Shown: piece by piece, positions 27,108-36,081 of the stretch
How the letters are laid out: every line of letters begins with the position of its first letter
How positions within the stretch are numbered: the stretch's first letter is position 1
Origin: DATATV01 sp035551355
GTDB lineage: Bacteria > Actinomycetota > Actinomycetes > Mycobacteriales > Pseudonocardiaceae
Direction: 5' to 3'
Length of the DNA: 56,499 nucleotides
NCBI GenBank assembly: GCA_035551355.1
Contig: DASZNF010000056.1
Location: 1-56,499 of the forward strand
Made by a program: the position numbers and the translations under genes
Notes under the pieces: generated by a model
What the model saw: the letters and a program-made list of their open reading frames with translations, nothing else
Told to the model about the DNA's origin: nothing
Database searches by the model: none

Positions 27108-28286
27108 ATGGCGCTACTGGCCGACGCCGCGGTGCGCGTCGATTCCCCGGCCCGGGCCGGATTCCGGGAGTTCGTGGACGAACTGGTCGCGCCGGGAGCC
27201 GGGGAGTTCGAACGGGCCGAAGCGATTCCGGCGGACGTGCTGGCGCGGGTCGCCGAGCGCGGTTATTTCGGCGCGGTGCTGCCGGTGCCGGCCGGGGGTT
27301 CCGGCATGGACATGGTGACCCTCGGCGAGTTGCACGAGGAGATCGGCCGCGGCTGCTCCTCGCTGCGCAGCCTGCTGACCGTGCACACCATGGTCGCCGC
27401 CACGGTGCGCCGCTGGGCCGGCCGCCCGGCCCGGGAGCGCTGGCTGCCCGGGCTGGCCACCGGTGAGTTGCGCGGTTCATTCTGCCTGAGCGAACCGGGC
27501 GCGGGCAGCGACCTGAACGCCATCGCCGCCACCGCGGTCCGGGACGGCTCGGACTATGTGCTCGAGGGCACCAAGACGTGGATCACCGGCGGGCAGACGG
27601 CCGCGTTGCTGCTGGTGTTCGCCCGCACCGAGGCCGGGCTGACCGGATTTCTGGTCGAGGCCGACCGGCCCGAGGTGGTGCGCACCCCGGTGCGCAACAT
27701 GCTGGGCACCAAGGCCAGCATGCTGGCCGAGATCCGGTTCGCCGGGGCCCGGGTGCCGGAGTGGGCGCGGGTCGGCGCGGAGGGGGCGGGCCGGATGGTC
27801 GCCACCGGCGCGCTGGATCTGGGCCGCTACAGCGTGGCCGCGGGCTGCGTGGGGATTCTGCAGGCCTGCCTGGACGCTTCGGTCGAGCACACCGCGCACC
27901 GGGAACAGGGCGGCGCGCGGCTGCGCGAACACCAGCTGGTGCGCGCGCTGGTCTCGGACACGGTGACCAGCCTGCACGCCGCCCGCGCCCTGGTCCGGCA
28001 GGCCGGTGAGCTGAAAGACCAGGGCGACCCGGCGACCCTGATGGCCACCTGGATCGCCAAGTACTTCGCGTCCACCGCGGCCATGCGCGCGGCCACCGAC
28101 GCGGTGCAACTGCACGGCGCGCTCGGCTGCGCCGACGGTCACCCGGTGAACCGGTATTTCCGGGACGCCAAGGTGATGGAGATCATCGAGGGCAGTTCGC
28201 AGATCCAGCAACTGACCATCGCCGAACACGCCTACCAGCAACGCGGCGAACGGCTCGCCGCCACGCGCGGAACAGGAGAGCGCTGA
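27108..28286 (+). CDS. Acyl-CoA dehydrogenase-like flavoprotein (FkbI-type)
   Basis: A 392-residue acyl-CoA dehydrogenase-fold enzyme that would act on ACP-bound glyceryl-derived substrate. Family motifs are CLSEPGAGSD (FAD and substrate binding), GTKTWITGG, the C-terminal QLHGALGCADGHPVNRYFRDAKVMEIIEG signature and QIQQLTIAEHA. In methoxymalonyl-ACP pathways this oxidation gives hydroxymalonyl-ACP. GGGAGG sits seven bases before ATG 27108, 13 bp after the ACP stop. The stop overlaps the FkbH-like start by one base. Confidence 0.9.
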   Translation: MALLADAAVRVDSPARAGFREFVDELVAPGAGEFERAEAIPADVLARVAERGYFGAVLPVPAGGSGMDMVTLGELHEEIGRGCSSLRSLLTVHTMVAATVRRWAGRPARERWLPGLATGELRGSFCLSEPGAGSDLNAIAATAVRDGSDYVLEGTKTWITGGQTAALLLVFARTEAGLTGFLVEADRPEVVRTPVRNMLGTKASMLAEIRFAGARVPEWARVGAEGAGRMVATGALDLGRYSVAAGCVGILQACLDASVEHTAHREQGGARLREHQLVRALVSDTVTSLHAARALVRQAGELKDQGDPATLMATWIAKYFASTAAMRAATDAVQLHGALGCADGHPVNRYFRDAKVMEIIEGSSQIQQLTIAEHAYQQRGERLAATRGTGER

Positions 28287-29413
28287 TGAGTGGAGACACC
28301 GTGGTGCCGCTGACCGAGCCGGTGTCCGGCAAACCGCGCCAGGGCCGGGTGAAATGCGTGGTGTGGGACCTGGACAACACGCTGTGGGACGGGGTGCTGC
28401 TGGAGGACGCACAGGTGACGCCGAAGGCGGAAGTCGTTGCGGTGATCGAGGAACTGGACCGGCGCGGGGTGCTGCACTCCATCGCCAGCCGCAACGACCC
28501 GGAACTGGCCCTGCGCCGGCTGACCGAGTTCGGGTTGCACGAGTACTTCCTGTACCCGCAGATCTCCTGGAACGACAAGTCCACCGCGGTGGAGGCGGTG
28601 GCCAAGTCGCTGAACATCGGCATCGACGCGATCGCGTTCGTGGACGACCAGGACTACGAACTGGCCGAGGTGCGGTTCGTGCATCCCGAGGTGGTCGGGG
28701 TGCGGGCCGGGGACGTGCCGCGGCTGCTGGACCTACCCGAGTTCACGCCCCGGTTCGTCACCGAGGAATCCCGCGCCCGGCGGGCGATGTACCGCAGCGG
28801 CATCGACCGGGACCAGGCCGAACAGGACTTCGCCGGTCGCAACGAGGAGTTCCTGGCCACCCTGGACATGGTGTTCACCATCGCGCCCGCAGACCCGGAC
28901 GACCTGAAACGGGCCGAAGAGCTGACCGTGCGCACCAATCAGCTCAACTCCACCGGCGTCACTTACTCCTACGCCGAACTCGACCACTTCCGGGCCTCAT
29001 CGGATCACCTGCTGCTGGTGGCCGGGCTGGACGACCGGTTCGGCTCCTACGGCAAGATCGGCCTGGCCCTGGTGGACACCGGCGGCGCGGTGTGGCGGCT
29101 GAAGCTGCTGCTGATGTCCTGCCGGGTGCTCTCCCGCGGGGTGGGCGGGGTGCTGCTCAACCACATCATGCGGCTGGCCGCCGAACACGGCGCGGCGCTG
29201 GAAGCCGAACTGGTGGACACCGGCCGCAACCGGATGATGTTCGTGACCTACCGGTTCGCCGGATTCACCCAGGTGCGCGCGGAGAACTCCATCGCCGTGC
29301 TGCGGGCCGACCCGGGCCGGATCGCCGATCCGCCAACCTACCTGACGCTGGTCTGCGCACCGATTGCCGATGCCGCAACGGATCCGGCGACCGAGAGTGG
29401 CGCGGATGGGTGA
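28286..29413 (+). CDS. FkbH-like HAD-family glyceryl-ACP synthase/phosphatase
   Basis: A 375-residue member of the FkbH family, which takes 1,3-bisphosphoglycerate, removes a phosphate and puts the glyceryl group on the partner ACP. The HAD nucleophile motif is VVWDLDNTLWDGVL (about residues 25-38); SRNDPELA and FVDDQDYELAEV are further HAD motifs. The C-terminal acetyltransferase-like part contains VRTNQLNSTG, typical of the family. Gene order dehydrogenase-ACP-dehydrogenase-FkbH is that of hydroxymalonyl/methoxymalonyl cassettes, but no FkbG-type O-methyltransferase follows. Confidence 0.93.
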   Translation: MSGDTVVPLTEPVSGKPRQGRVKCVVWDLDNTLWDGVLLEDAQVTPKAEVVAVIEELDRRGVLHSIASRNDPELALRRLTEFGLHEYFLYPQISWNDKSTAVEAVAKSLNIGIDAIAFVDDQDYELAEVRFVHPEVVGVRAGDVPRLLDLPEFTPRFVTEESRARRAMYRSGIDRDQAEQDFAGRNEEFLATLDMVFTIAPADPDDLKRAEELTVRTNQLNSTGVTYSYAELDHFRASSDHLLLVAGLDDRFGSYGKIGLALVDTGGAVWRLKLLLMSCRVLSRGVGGVLLNHIMRLAAEHGAALEAELVDTGRNRMMFVTYRFAGFTQVRAENSIAVLRADPGRIADPPTYLTLVCAPIADAATDPATESGADG

Positions 29414-30185
29414 CCTGCTGGCGGCCCGGCCGGACCGGAAGGCGCGGTGGCGGCTGTTCTGCTTCCCGCACGCGGGCGCGGGCGCGTCGGCCTATCGGGC
29501 TTGGCCGGAGCGGTTGCGCGCGGCCGGGGTCGCGGTATGCCCGATCCGGTTGCCCGGCCGGGAGAACCGGTTCGGCGAACCGGCCCACCGCGCGGTCGAG
29601 CCGCTCGTGCGGGATCTGCTGGACGGCGGGCTGGCTGAGGAACTGGACCGGCCATACGCGTTGTTCGGGCACAGCATGGGCGCGCTGGTGGCGTTCGAAC
29701 TGGTCCGCGCGGTGCACCGGCTGTCCGGTCCGTTGCCGGTGCGGCTGTTCGTCTCCGGGCGGATAGCTCCGCAGTTGGCCGACCCACGCGGCCGAATGCA
29801 CGAACTCGACGACGCCGAACTGCTCGACCGGTTGGCGCGATTGGGCGGAATTCCGCAGGTCGTGCTGGCCGACCCGGATCTGATGGCATTGCAACTTCCG
29901 TTGCTGCGCGCCGATCTCGCGGTCAACGAGAACTACCGATGTCCGCCCGGGCCGCCGCTTCCGGTGCCGATCACCGCGTTCGGCGGCGCCCGCGACCCGA
30001 AGGTCACCGGGGCCGAACTGCGGGGCTGGGCCGCGCAGAGCAGCGTCGGTGCTCGTACGCACCTGTTGCCGGGCGGGCATTTCTTCGTGCAGGAATCGAT
30101 GAACGAGTTACTCCGGCTGGTGATGTCGGAGCTTTTGGACCCTCCTGATTCCGCGCCGACGACGATACGCTCCGTGGCGAGGTGA
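29406..30185 (+). CDS. Discrete (type II) thioesterase
   Basis: A 259-residue alpha/beta hydrolase of the PKS/NRPS type II thioesterase family. The nucleophile is Ser in FGHSMGALVAFEL (about residue 90), the acid is probably Asp in GGARDPKVTG and the His is in GGHFFVQE. N-terminal LFCFPHAGAGASAYRAW is a family signature. These enzymes normally clear stalled chains from ACPs. Since the last PKS has no TE domain, this one may also release the product; that is inference. It overlaps the FkbH-like gene by 8 bp, closing the coupled operon. Confidence 0.92.
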   Translation: MGDLLAARPDRKARWRLFCFPHAGAGASAYRAWPERLRAAGVAVCPIRLPGRENRFGEPAHRAVEPLVRDLLDGGLAEELDRPYALFGHSMGALVAFELVRAVHRLSGPLPVRLFVSGRIAPQLADPRGRMHELDDAELLDRLARLGGIPQVVLADPDLMALQLPLLRADLAVNENYRCPPGPPLPVPITAFGGARDPKVTGAELRGWAAQSSVGARTHLLPGGHFFVQESMNELLRLVMSELLDPPDSAPTTIRSVAR

Positions 30186-30229
30186 TTACCGCGGTGCCGA
30201 GTGAATCGTCTGGCGCACAGGAGGTGGCG

Positions 30230-31780
30230 ATGAGTTCGTTGGCCGGCCAACCGGCGGGTCCTTCCGGCGACAGCGAAACCCGGACCGAACCGCGGACCGC
30301 GGCCGCGATCGGCACCACGTCAACCAGCGCCTGGCGGAGCGTCGGTCTGGTCGCGTTGGTGACCTGCGTGGTGTTGCTGGGCACCGCGTTCGGTTACGGC
30401 TACTACCGGGACGAACTGTATTTCCGGCAACTGGGCGAACATCCGAGCCTGGGCTATCTGGACGCGGGTCCGGTCACCCCCATGCTGGCCCGCATCGCGG
30501 GCGGCCTGTTCGGCGATTCGTTGTGGGGTTTGCGGGTGCCCTCGGCCCTGCTGACCGCGCTGACCATCGTGGTGGTCGCCTTGCTGGCCAAGGAGTTCGG
30601 CGGTGGCCGGGGTGCGCAGACGGTGGCCGCGATCGGCACCGCGGTGTCGCTGTTCCCGTTGATGGCCGGGCACACCCTGCTCACCTCCACCTTCGACATC
30701 CCGTTGTCGCTGCTGATGATTCTGTTCGCGGCGCGGGCGTTGCTGCGCGGAGACGGCCGGTGGTGGCTGGGTGCGGGCGCGGCGATCGGCGTCGCGTTGT
30801 ACAACAAGGAACTGATCCTGTTGCTGGCGCTGGGGATTTTCCCGGCGCTGCTGGTGGTCGGGCCGCGCGCGGTGTACCGCGATCGGTACCTGTGGCTGGG
30901 CGCGTTGCTGGCCGTGGTGGTGACCGCGCCGAACATCGTGTACCAGGCGGCCGACGGCTGGCCGCAGCTCACCCTGACCGAGGGGCTGGCCCGGGCGCAC
31001 GGCGCGGCCAACCGGATTTCCTTCGTGCCGCAACAATTGGTGCTGCTGGGTCCGTTCCTCGCGCCGATCTGGATCACCGGCGCGATCCGGTTGTGGCGGG
31101 CGCCGGAGTGGCGGCCGGTGCGGGCGCTGGTCGTGGGCGCGGCGATCTGCGGGGTGCTGTTCCTTATCAGCGGCGGGCGTCCGGACTACACGGTGCCGTT
31201 GCTGCTGACCCTGTTCGCCGCGGGCAGCGTGACCACCGTGCGCTGGCTGGCCGACAACGCCCGGCGCACTCGGTGGGTGGCCGCGGCCCTGGTGCTCAAC
31301 GGGTTGTTCGCCGCCGTGGTGGCATTGCCGCTGTTGCCGGAGAGCGCGCTGAGCGGGATCAGCGGAGTGGACCAGCTGGCGGCCGGGCAGGTCGGCTGGC
31401 CCGAGCTGACCGCCCAGGTCGCCGCGGCGTACGCGAAGGTGCCTGCCGCCGCCCGCGCGAGCACGGTGCTGCTGGCCGCCAACTACGGCGAAGCCGGTGC
31501 CCTGGACCGGTTCGGCCCGGCCTACCGGTTGCCCGCTGTCTACAGTGGACATGACCAGCTGTACGCCTACGGTCCGCCGCCGCCCTCGGCCACCACGGTG
31601 GTCACGGTGGGCCTGAAGACCACGCTCACCGGCCAGCTGTTCACCGGCTGCCAGACCACGGCGCGGATCTCCGCGGTGGCCGGGGTGCCGACCGAGGAGG
31701 TGGGCAAGTTGATCCAGATCTGCCAGGGGCCGCGCGCGTCCTGGGCCACGCTGTGGCCGAGCGTGCGGCACGTCGATTAG
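30230..31780 (+). CDS. Membrane glycosyltransferase, GT39/ArnT-like (PMT_2)
   Basis: A 516-residue multi-pass membrane protein. After a short polar head there are roughly ten to twelve hydrophobic helices. YYRDELYFRQLGEHPSLGYLD in the first outer loop has the acidic D/E pair typical of polyprenyl-phosphate-sugar-dependent GT-C enzymes. ATG 30230 has AGGAGG five bases upstream and is preferred over GTG 30182, which overlaps the thioesterase stop. Position between the PKS operon and an exporter suggests it glycosylates the polyketide or an intermediate on the outer face, but cell-wall work is also possible. Confidence 0.82.
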   Translation: MSSLAGQPAGPSGDSETRTEPRTAAAIGTTSTSAWRSVGLVALVTCVVLLGTAFGYGYYRDELYFRQLGEHPSLGYLDAGPVTPMLARIAGGLFGDSLWGLRVPSALLTALTIVVVALLAKEFGGGRGAQTVAAIGTAVSLFPLMAGHTLLTSTFDIPLSLLMILFAARALLRGDGRWWLGAGAAIGVALYNKELILLLALGIFPALLVVGPRAVYRDRYLWLGALLAVVVTAPNIVYQAADGWPQLTLTEGLARAHGAANRISFVPQQLVLLGPFLAPIWITGAIRLWRAPEWRPVRALVVGAAICGVLFLISGGRPDYTVPLLLTLFAAGSVTTVRWLADNARRTRWVAAALVLNGLFAAVVALPLLPESALSGISGVDQLAAGQVGWPELTAQVAAAYAKVPAAARASTVLLAANYGEAGALDRFGPAYRLPAVYSGHDQLYAYGPPPPSATTVVTVGLKTTLTGQLFTGCQTTARISAVAGVPTEEVGKLIQICQGPRASWATLWPSVRHVD

Positions 31781-31797
31781 CCCGCGAGGAGCCGTCT

Positions 31798-32700
31798 GTG
31801 CTGGTCAGTGAAGGTCTGCGGAAGCGTTACGCCGAGGTGTGCGCGCTGGAGGGCTTCGACCTGACCGTCGAGCCCGGCGAGGTGGTCGGGCTGATCGGGC
31901 ACAACGGAGCCGGGAAGACCACGTTCCTGGAGATCGCCTCCGGCCTGACCCGTCCCGATGGCGGCCGGGTCACCGTGTGCGGGCTGGACGTGACCCGCCA
32001 GCCCCGTCAGGTGCGTGCCCTGCTCGGCGTGGCGCCCCAGGAATTGGCGCTGTACCCCCGGATCACCGTCCGGGAACACCTGCGGCTGTTCGGCCGGATG
32101 GCCGGCCTGCGCCGGGCCGCGTTGCGCCGCGAGGTGGACACGGTGACCCAGGAAATGATGCTGACCGAGCAGCTCGATCGGCGAGTGGCCGAGCTGTCGG
32201 GTGGGCAGCGGCGGCGGGCCCAGACCGCGATCGCGCTGATCCACCGCCCGCCGGTGCTGTTGCTGGACGAACCGACGGTGGGCGCCGACCCGGCCACCCG
32301 GGACGCGCTGCTGGCCGCCGTCCGCAGCCGGGCCACCGAGGGGGCCGCGGTCTGTTACACCACGCACTATCTGCCGGAGCTGGAACGGTTGCGGGCCAGC
32401 ATCGCGATCATCGCCAGGGGGCGGGTGGTGGCGCGGGACACCGGGCAGCGGTTGCTGGCCGGGCTGCCCAGCGAACTGCGGGTTCGGCTGCAGCAGCCGG
32501 AAACGGTGGCCGTGGCCGAGCGGGCGGGGTGGCAGTTGGTGGCGGACGAACTGCGGATGAGCACGTGTACGCCCGGACCGGATCTGGCCGAGTTGGTGGG
32601 GCGGATCGGGCCGGGCGACCTGGCCTCGGTGGTGGTGCGGCCGCCGACGCTGGACGACCTGTATCAGCGGTTGGCGGCAGGGGTGAGCGATGCCGGCTGA
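31798..32700 (+). CDS. ABC transporter ATP-binding protein (DrrA-like)
   Basis: A 300-residue ATPase with Walker A GHNGAGKTT (about 36-44), Q-loop APQELALY, signature LSGGQRRRAQ and Walker B VLLLDEPTVGADP. The C-terminal extension after residue 215 is of the type found in DrrA/CcmA drug exporters. GTG 31798 has GAGGAG upstream; the longer frame from 31753 would overlap the glycosyltransferase gene. It pairs with the permease gene 65 bp downstream and probably exports the cluster product. Confidence 0.9.
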   Translation: MLVSEGLRKRYAEVCALEGFDLTVEPGEVVGLIGHNGAGKTTFLEIASGLTRPDGGRVTVCGLDVTRQPRQVRALLGVAPQELALYPRITVREHLRLFGRMAGLRRAALRREVDTVTQEMMLTEQLDRRVAELSGGQRRRAQTAIALIHRPPVLLLDEPTVGADPATRDALLAAVRSRATEGAAVCYTTHYLPELERLRASIAIIARGRVVARDTGQRLLAGLPSELRVRLQQPETVAVAERAGWQLVADELRMSTCTPGPDLAELVGRIGPGDLASVVVRPPTLDDLYQRLAAGVSDAG

Positions 32701-32765
32701 CCGGCGGGGTGCGATCGATTCGGTTGCGATCGGTGGTCGCTTTCGGGGACTGGTGACGGAGGTCC

Positions 32766-33605
32766 GTGGTGTTCACTGATCAGCAAGCATCGTTGCGGTC
32801 CGTGCCGGGGGCGGCGGTGTCTCGGCAGGGGCGTCGCGTGCCCGGTGCCGCTCGGCGGCTGGTCGCGCTGATCCGGCACGATGCCCTGTTGATGCGCCGG
32901 GACCCGGGTCCGATCATCAGCCGGTTGTGCATGCCGGTGGTGCTGATGGTGGTGTTCGAGCCGTTGTACCGGAGCACGATGCGTATCGGCCCGGGTGGCT
33001 CGGCCGCGGTCGAGGCGGCGCCGCGGGTGCTGGTGATGTTCTCCATGTTCGCCATCAGCACGGTCGGCGCGGCGCTGTTGTCCGAGCGGACCTGGCGCAC
33101 CTGGAGCCGGCTGCGGGCCACCCCGGCGCGCACCTGGGAAATGTTGCTGGGCAAGGCAGTTCCGTTGTTGGGTGTGTTGCTGGTGCAGCAGGCGTTGGTG
33201 ATCGGCACCGGGTTCGCGGTGTTCGGGCTGCGGGTGGCCAGCGGTGTGGTCGTGCTGGCGGTGGCCGGACTCGCGTGGGCGCTGTGCATCCTGGCCTGCG
33301 GCGCACTCGCCGCGACCTTCGCGCGGACGAACAACCAGCTCAGCAGCATCACCGATGTCAGCGGGTTGTTGTTGTCCTCGTTGGGCGGTGCGGTGGTGCC
33401 GACGGCGCTGATGCCGGGGTGGTTGCGGGTGGTCACGCCGTTGTCGCCGGCGCACTGGGGGGTGCAGGCGTTGCAGGGGGCGTTGTTGGGGCGGACCGGC
33501 GATGCGCTGGTGGCGGCGGTGGTGCTGGTGAGTGTGGCTGCCGTGCTGGGATCGTTGGCGTGCTGGCGGATCAACCGGGGCTGGGGGCATCCGGAGCTGC
33601 TCTGA
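32766..33605 (+). CDS. ABC-2-type transporter permease
   Basis: A 279-residue membrane protein with an N-terminal cytosolic stretch (about 45 residues) and six hydrophobic helices, ending in HWGVQALQGALLG and a last helix, the ABC-2/DrrB layout. The start is GTG 32766 or GTG 32769, with GGAGG just upstream. Together with the preceding ATPase it forms a two-component exporter, the likely resistance or export route of the cluster. The coding sequence is the last one I would put in the cluster. Confidence 0.9.
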   Translation: MVFTDQQASLRSVPGAAVSRQGRRVPGAARRLVALIRHDALLMRRDPGPIISRLCMPVVLMVVFEPLYRSTMRIGPGGSAAVEAAPRVLVMFSMFAISTVGAALLSERTWRTWSRLRATPARTWEMLLGKAVPLLGVLLVQQALVIGTGFAVFGLRVASGVVVLAVAGLAWALCILACGALAATFARTNNQLSSITDVSGLLLSSLGGAVVPTALMPGWLRVVTPLSPAHWGVQALQGALLGRTGDALVAAVVLVSVAAVLGSLACWRINRGWGHPELL

Positions 33606-33663
33606 CCGCTGTGCTGGGCCTGCCGCGGAAAACCGCTGGCGGGCCGGGTGCTGGCGGGTCACC

Positions 33664-34233
33664 ATGGCCTGCGTGACTGAGCAAGGCCAGCGGTGGAGCA
33701 AAGCGACTGTCTATCCGGACATGTGGGTGGACCCCGACGACGATCCGCGCAACACCGACGGAGTCAGCCCGGACGGGGAGCTGGCCACGTTGCTGGACTA
33801 CCTCGCGGGCTACCGGATGACGCTGTTGATGAAGTGCGAGGGGCTGGACGCGGGGCAGCTCGCTCGGCGGTCGGTGCCGCCGTCGACCATGTCGTTGCTG
33901 GGGCTGGTGCGGCATCTCGCGGAGGCGGAGCGGGACTGGCGGGGGTGGATCACAGCCGGGGAGCGGCCGGCGGCGTTGTACGGCCCGGGCGATGCGGCGT
34001 TCGACGGCGCGGTCGCGGAACAGGCCTTGGTCGACGCCGCTTGTGCCGATCTGGTGCGGGAGCAGGCGGACACCGACGCCGTGTTGGCCGAGCATCCGGA
34101 TCTGGGCGAGCGGTTGGGGCGTAAGGGCATCGCCGTCCGGGAGGTGCAGGTGCATCGGGTCGAGGAGTATGCACGGCACTGCGGGCACGCGGACCTGTTG
34201 CGGGAGTGCATCGACGGTCGTACGGGGCAATGA
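33664..34233 (+). CDS. DinB-family protein (DUF664-like)
   Basis: A 189-residue protein of the DinB/YfiT four-helix fold. LLDYLAGYRMTLLMKCEGLDAGQLARRSVPPSTMSLLGLVRHLAEAERDW carries the first metal-ligand His (RHLAEAE); VHRVEEYARHCGHADLLRE carries the later His pair. Members are metal-dependent and include thiol transferases using mycothiol, but most have no known substrate. ATG 33664 is used; GTG 33673 is a close alternative and neither has a strong ribosome site. Probably outside the PKS cluster. Confidence 0.8.
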   Translation: MACVTEQGQRWSKATVYPDMWVDPDDDPRNTDGVSPDGELATLLDYLAGYRMTLLMKCEGLDAGQLARRSVPPSTMSLLGLVRHLAEAERDWRGWITAGERPAALYGPGDAAFDGAVAEQALVDAACADLVREQADTDAVLAEHPDLGERLGRKGIAVREVQVHRVEEYARHCGHADLLRECIDGRTGQ

Positions 34234-34273
34234 GCCGGTCCCCGTGCCGCCGCAGGCTCGGGAAATGCGCCGA

Positions 34274-35362
34274 TCAGCGTAGGAAATCGGCGGAGTTCAG
34301 GTCGGCCGCCTGGGCCAGGTAGCGAGTGACCTTCGCGCCGTAGAGGTGGGCTTCCTCGGGGGTCATGGGGGTGCCGATCACGGCTATCAGCGAACTCACC
34401 AGGCCGTACCAGGCCCAGCGGCGATAGTCGGTCCAGCAGTCGGACCACGCATAGTCCGGAATCGCCAACGCCTCGTGGTAGAGGCGGACCAGGTCTTGTT
34501 CTTCGGCCCGGCGGAGGTCGGTGGGCATCCGGCCCAGGAAGTAGGCCACGTCGAGCATGGGATTGGACCGCATGGCCAGTTGCCAGTCCAGGGTCACCAG
34601 CTCCCGGCCCCTGGTTCCGTTGCGGAACAGCATGTTGCTGACGTGGAAGTCGGCATGGGTGAGGGTCCGGGGGCCACCGGCTGACCCCAACCAACGGCTG
34701 AAACCCTTGGTGCAGAACAGGTTTCCCAGCTCACGCAGGTCCTGGTCGAGGATGACCTCGTCGCGGGCGGTGAATTCCTGCCAGGATGCGCGGAACAGGC
34801 CCTCCCAACCTGGTAATGCCGGGCCGTCCAGGCGGTTGAGCCAGTCGGATTCGGCCAGTTTCTCGCTGTTCCAGTGGGATCGGTGGAGGAGGGCCAGCTG
34901 GCGTAGGGCCAGGAGCACGTCTTCGGGTGGGTAGGGGTCGTCCTGGTCGTGTTCGGTGGCGTCGGTGATGTCCTCCAGGACCAACGCGAATCCGTTGTTC
35001 TCCGGGTCGAGATACGCCGCGTGGCAGTGCGGGACTCGCATGCCCACCTCGTCGGCGAACTCCTGGTAGAAGCGGACTTCTCGGATGTAGAGGCCGGCCA
35101 TGGTGGCCAGGGCCCTGGGTTGTTCGTCGACCGCCGGGAATTTCGCCACCACGGACGTGGGCGCGTCCGGGGCGGGCGCGTCGTAGGTGGGGCGCAGCCG
35201 CAGGGTGTGGGCGATGGCGCCGCCGGACATGGTCGACCGCTCGATCGCGGCCACCCGCACGGACTCGGGCAGCGTGCCGTCGGCGTGTAGCACGTCGGAC
35301 AGCCAGTCCGGGGTGATCCGTTCCGGGTCGACCACTGGCGGGAGCACGGGTTTCGTGAGCAC
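34274..35362 (-). CDS. Phosphotransferase of the ecdysteroid-kinase/APH superfamily
   Basis: About 362 residues with a protein-kinase-like fold. LTHADFHVSNMLF is the catalytic Brenner motif (HxDxxxxN) and VTLDWQ the metal-binding Asp motif; VVAKFP holds the probable ATP-binding Lys. The wording is closest to the EcKinase/DUF1679-type group found in actinomycetes, of unknown substrate; aminoglycoside resistance cannot be assumed. GTG 35362 is preferred over ATG 35380, because GGAGG lies nine bases before 35362 and inside the longer version. It is divergent from a TetR gene 41 bp away. Confidence 0.8.
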   Translation of the reverse strand: MLTKPVLPPVVDPERITPDWLSDVLHADGTLPESVRVAAIERSTMSGGAIAHTLRLRPTYDAPAPDAPTSVVAKFPAVDEQPRALATMAGLYIREVRFYQEFADEVGMRVPHCHAAYLDPENNGFALVLEDITDATEHDQDDPYPPEDVLLALRQLALLHRSHWNSEKLAESDWLNRLDGPALPGWEGLFRASWQEFTARDEVILDQDLRELGNLFCTKGFSRWLGSAGGPRTLTHADFHVSNMLFRNGTRGRELVTLDWQLAMRSNPMLDVAYFLGRMPTDLRRAEEQDLVRLYHEALAIPDYAWSDCWTDYRRWAWYGLVSSLIAVIGTPMTPEEAHLYGAKVTRYLAQAADLNSADFLR

Positions 35363-35387
35363 GGCGACGTTCCTCCGCATTGTTTCG

Positions 35388-35399
35388 GATCTACACTGT
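35388..35399. promoter_or_regulatory. Shared 12-bp element, copy 1 (TetR-1 side)
   Basis: Minus strand reads ACAGTGTAGATC, identical to the element at 36986-36997. It lies between the divergent kinase and TetR genes, just before the TetR ATG. Likely a TetR operator, or part of the promoter; see findings. Confidence 0.5.
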
Positions 35400-35403
35400 C
35401 CAC

Positions 35404-36081
35404 ATGGCTGATCACCGTCCGGCGATCCTGGATGCCGCGCTGGAGATCGCCGACGAGGGCGGCCTGGCCGCGGTGTCCATGCGCGCCGTGGCCGAGCGGG
35501 TCGGGTTGACCCCGATGGCGCTGTACCCGCATGTCGGGGGCAAGGAAGGGTTGCTGGACGGGCTGTTGGAGCGGTTGCTGTCCGAGGTGCCGTTGCCTGG
35601 TCCGGAGTTGGACTGGGCGAGCCGGTTGCGGACGTTGGCGCACGGGTTGCGGGCGGCCGCCGCCCGGCATCCGGCGGTGTTCGGGTTGCTGGTCAGCCGG
35701 CCCTCGGTGGCCGCCGGTTCGTTGCGGGTCATCGAGGCCGTCTTCCAGGCGTTGCTGGCCGCGGGCGTGCCCGCGGCCGAGGTGCCCCGGATCGAGCGGC
35801 TGGTCAGCACGTTTGTGATCGGGTACGCCACCTCCGAGGTGAGTGGGCGGTTTTCCGCAGGCACCGTGGACGTGCGGACGCGGGTCGGGCAGGTGCCGCC
35901 GGACGAACTGCCCGCGCACCGGGATCTGGTGGCAACGCTGGCCGCGGGGATCGACGCGGACGCGGAGTTCGCGGCGGATCTGGCCGATCTGCTGGCCATG
36001 GTGGAGTCGGTCGCGGTCCGGGCCACCGCCGGTCAGGCCCGCTCGGCGAAGCAGCCGCGCACCCGGGTGGGTAGGCGGTAG
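35404..36081 (+). CDS. TetR-family regulator 1
   Basis: A 225-residue TetR regulator. Helix-turn-helix region: LEIADEGGLAAVSMRAVAERVGLTPMALYPHVGGKEGLL (about residues 14-50), followed by a ligand domain with the TetR_C alpha-helical pattern. ATG 35404 is preferred over the in-frame 35380, which has no better ribosome site; the transcript may be nearly leaderless, since the shared element with TACACT ends four bases before the ATG. Divergent to the kinase gene and convergent with SMP-30, overlapping the latter by 49 bp at the 3' end. Confidence 0.87.
   Translation: MADHRPAILDAALEIADEGGLAAVSMRAVAERVGLTPMALYPHVGGKEGLLDGLLERLLSEVPLPGPELDWASRLRTLAHGLRAAAARHPAVFGLLVSRPSVAAGSLRVIEAVFQALLAAGVPAAEVPRIERLVSTFVIGYATSEVSGRFSAGTVDVRTRVGQVPPDELPAHRDLVATLAAGIDADAEFAADLADLLAMVESVAVRATAGQARSAKQPRTRVGRR

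Noticed and set aside
32690..32779. Small open frame between the ABC ATPase and the permease
   Set aside because: About 29 codons, no family likeness, and it overlaps the permease start; probably chance.
34274..35362. Aminoglycoside resistance function for the phosphotransferase
   Set aside because: It shares only the general kinase motifs; the overall wording fits the ecdysteroid-kinase-like group of unknown substrates.
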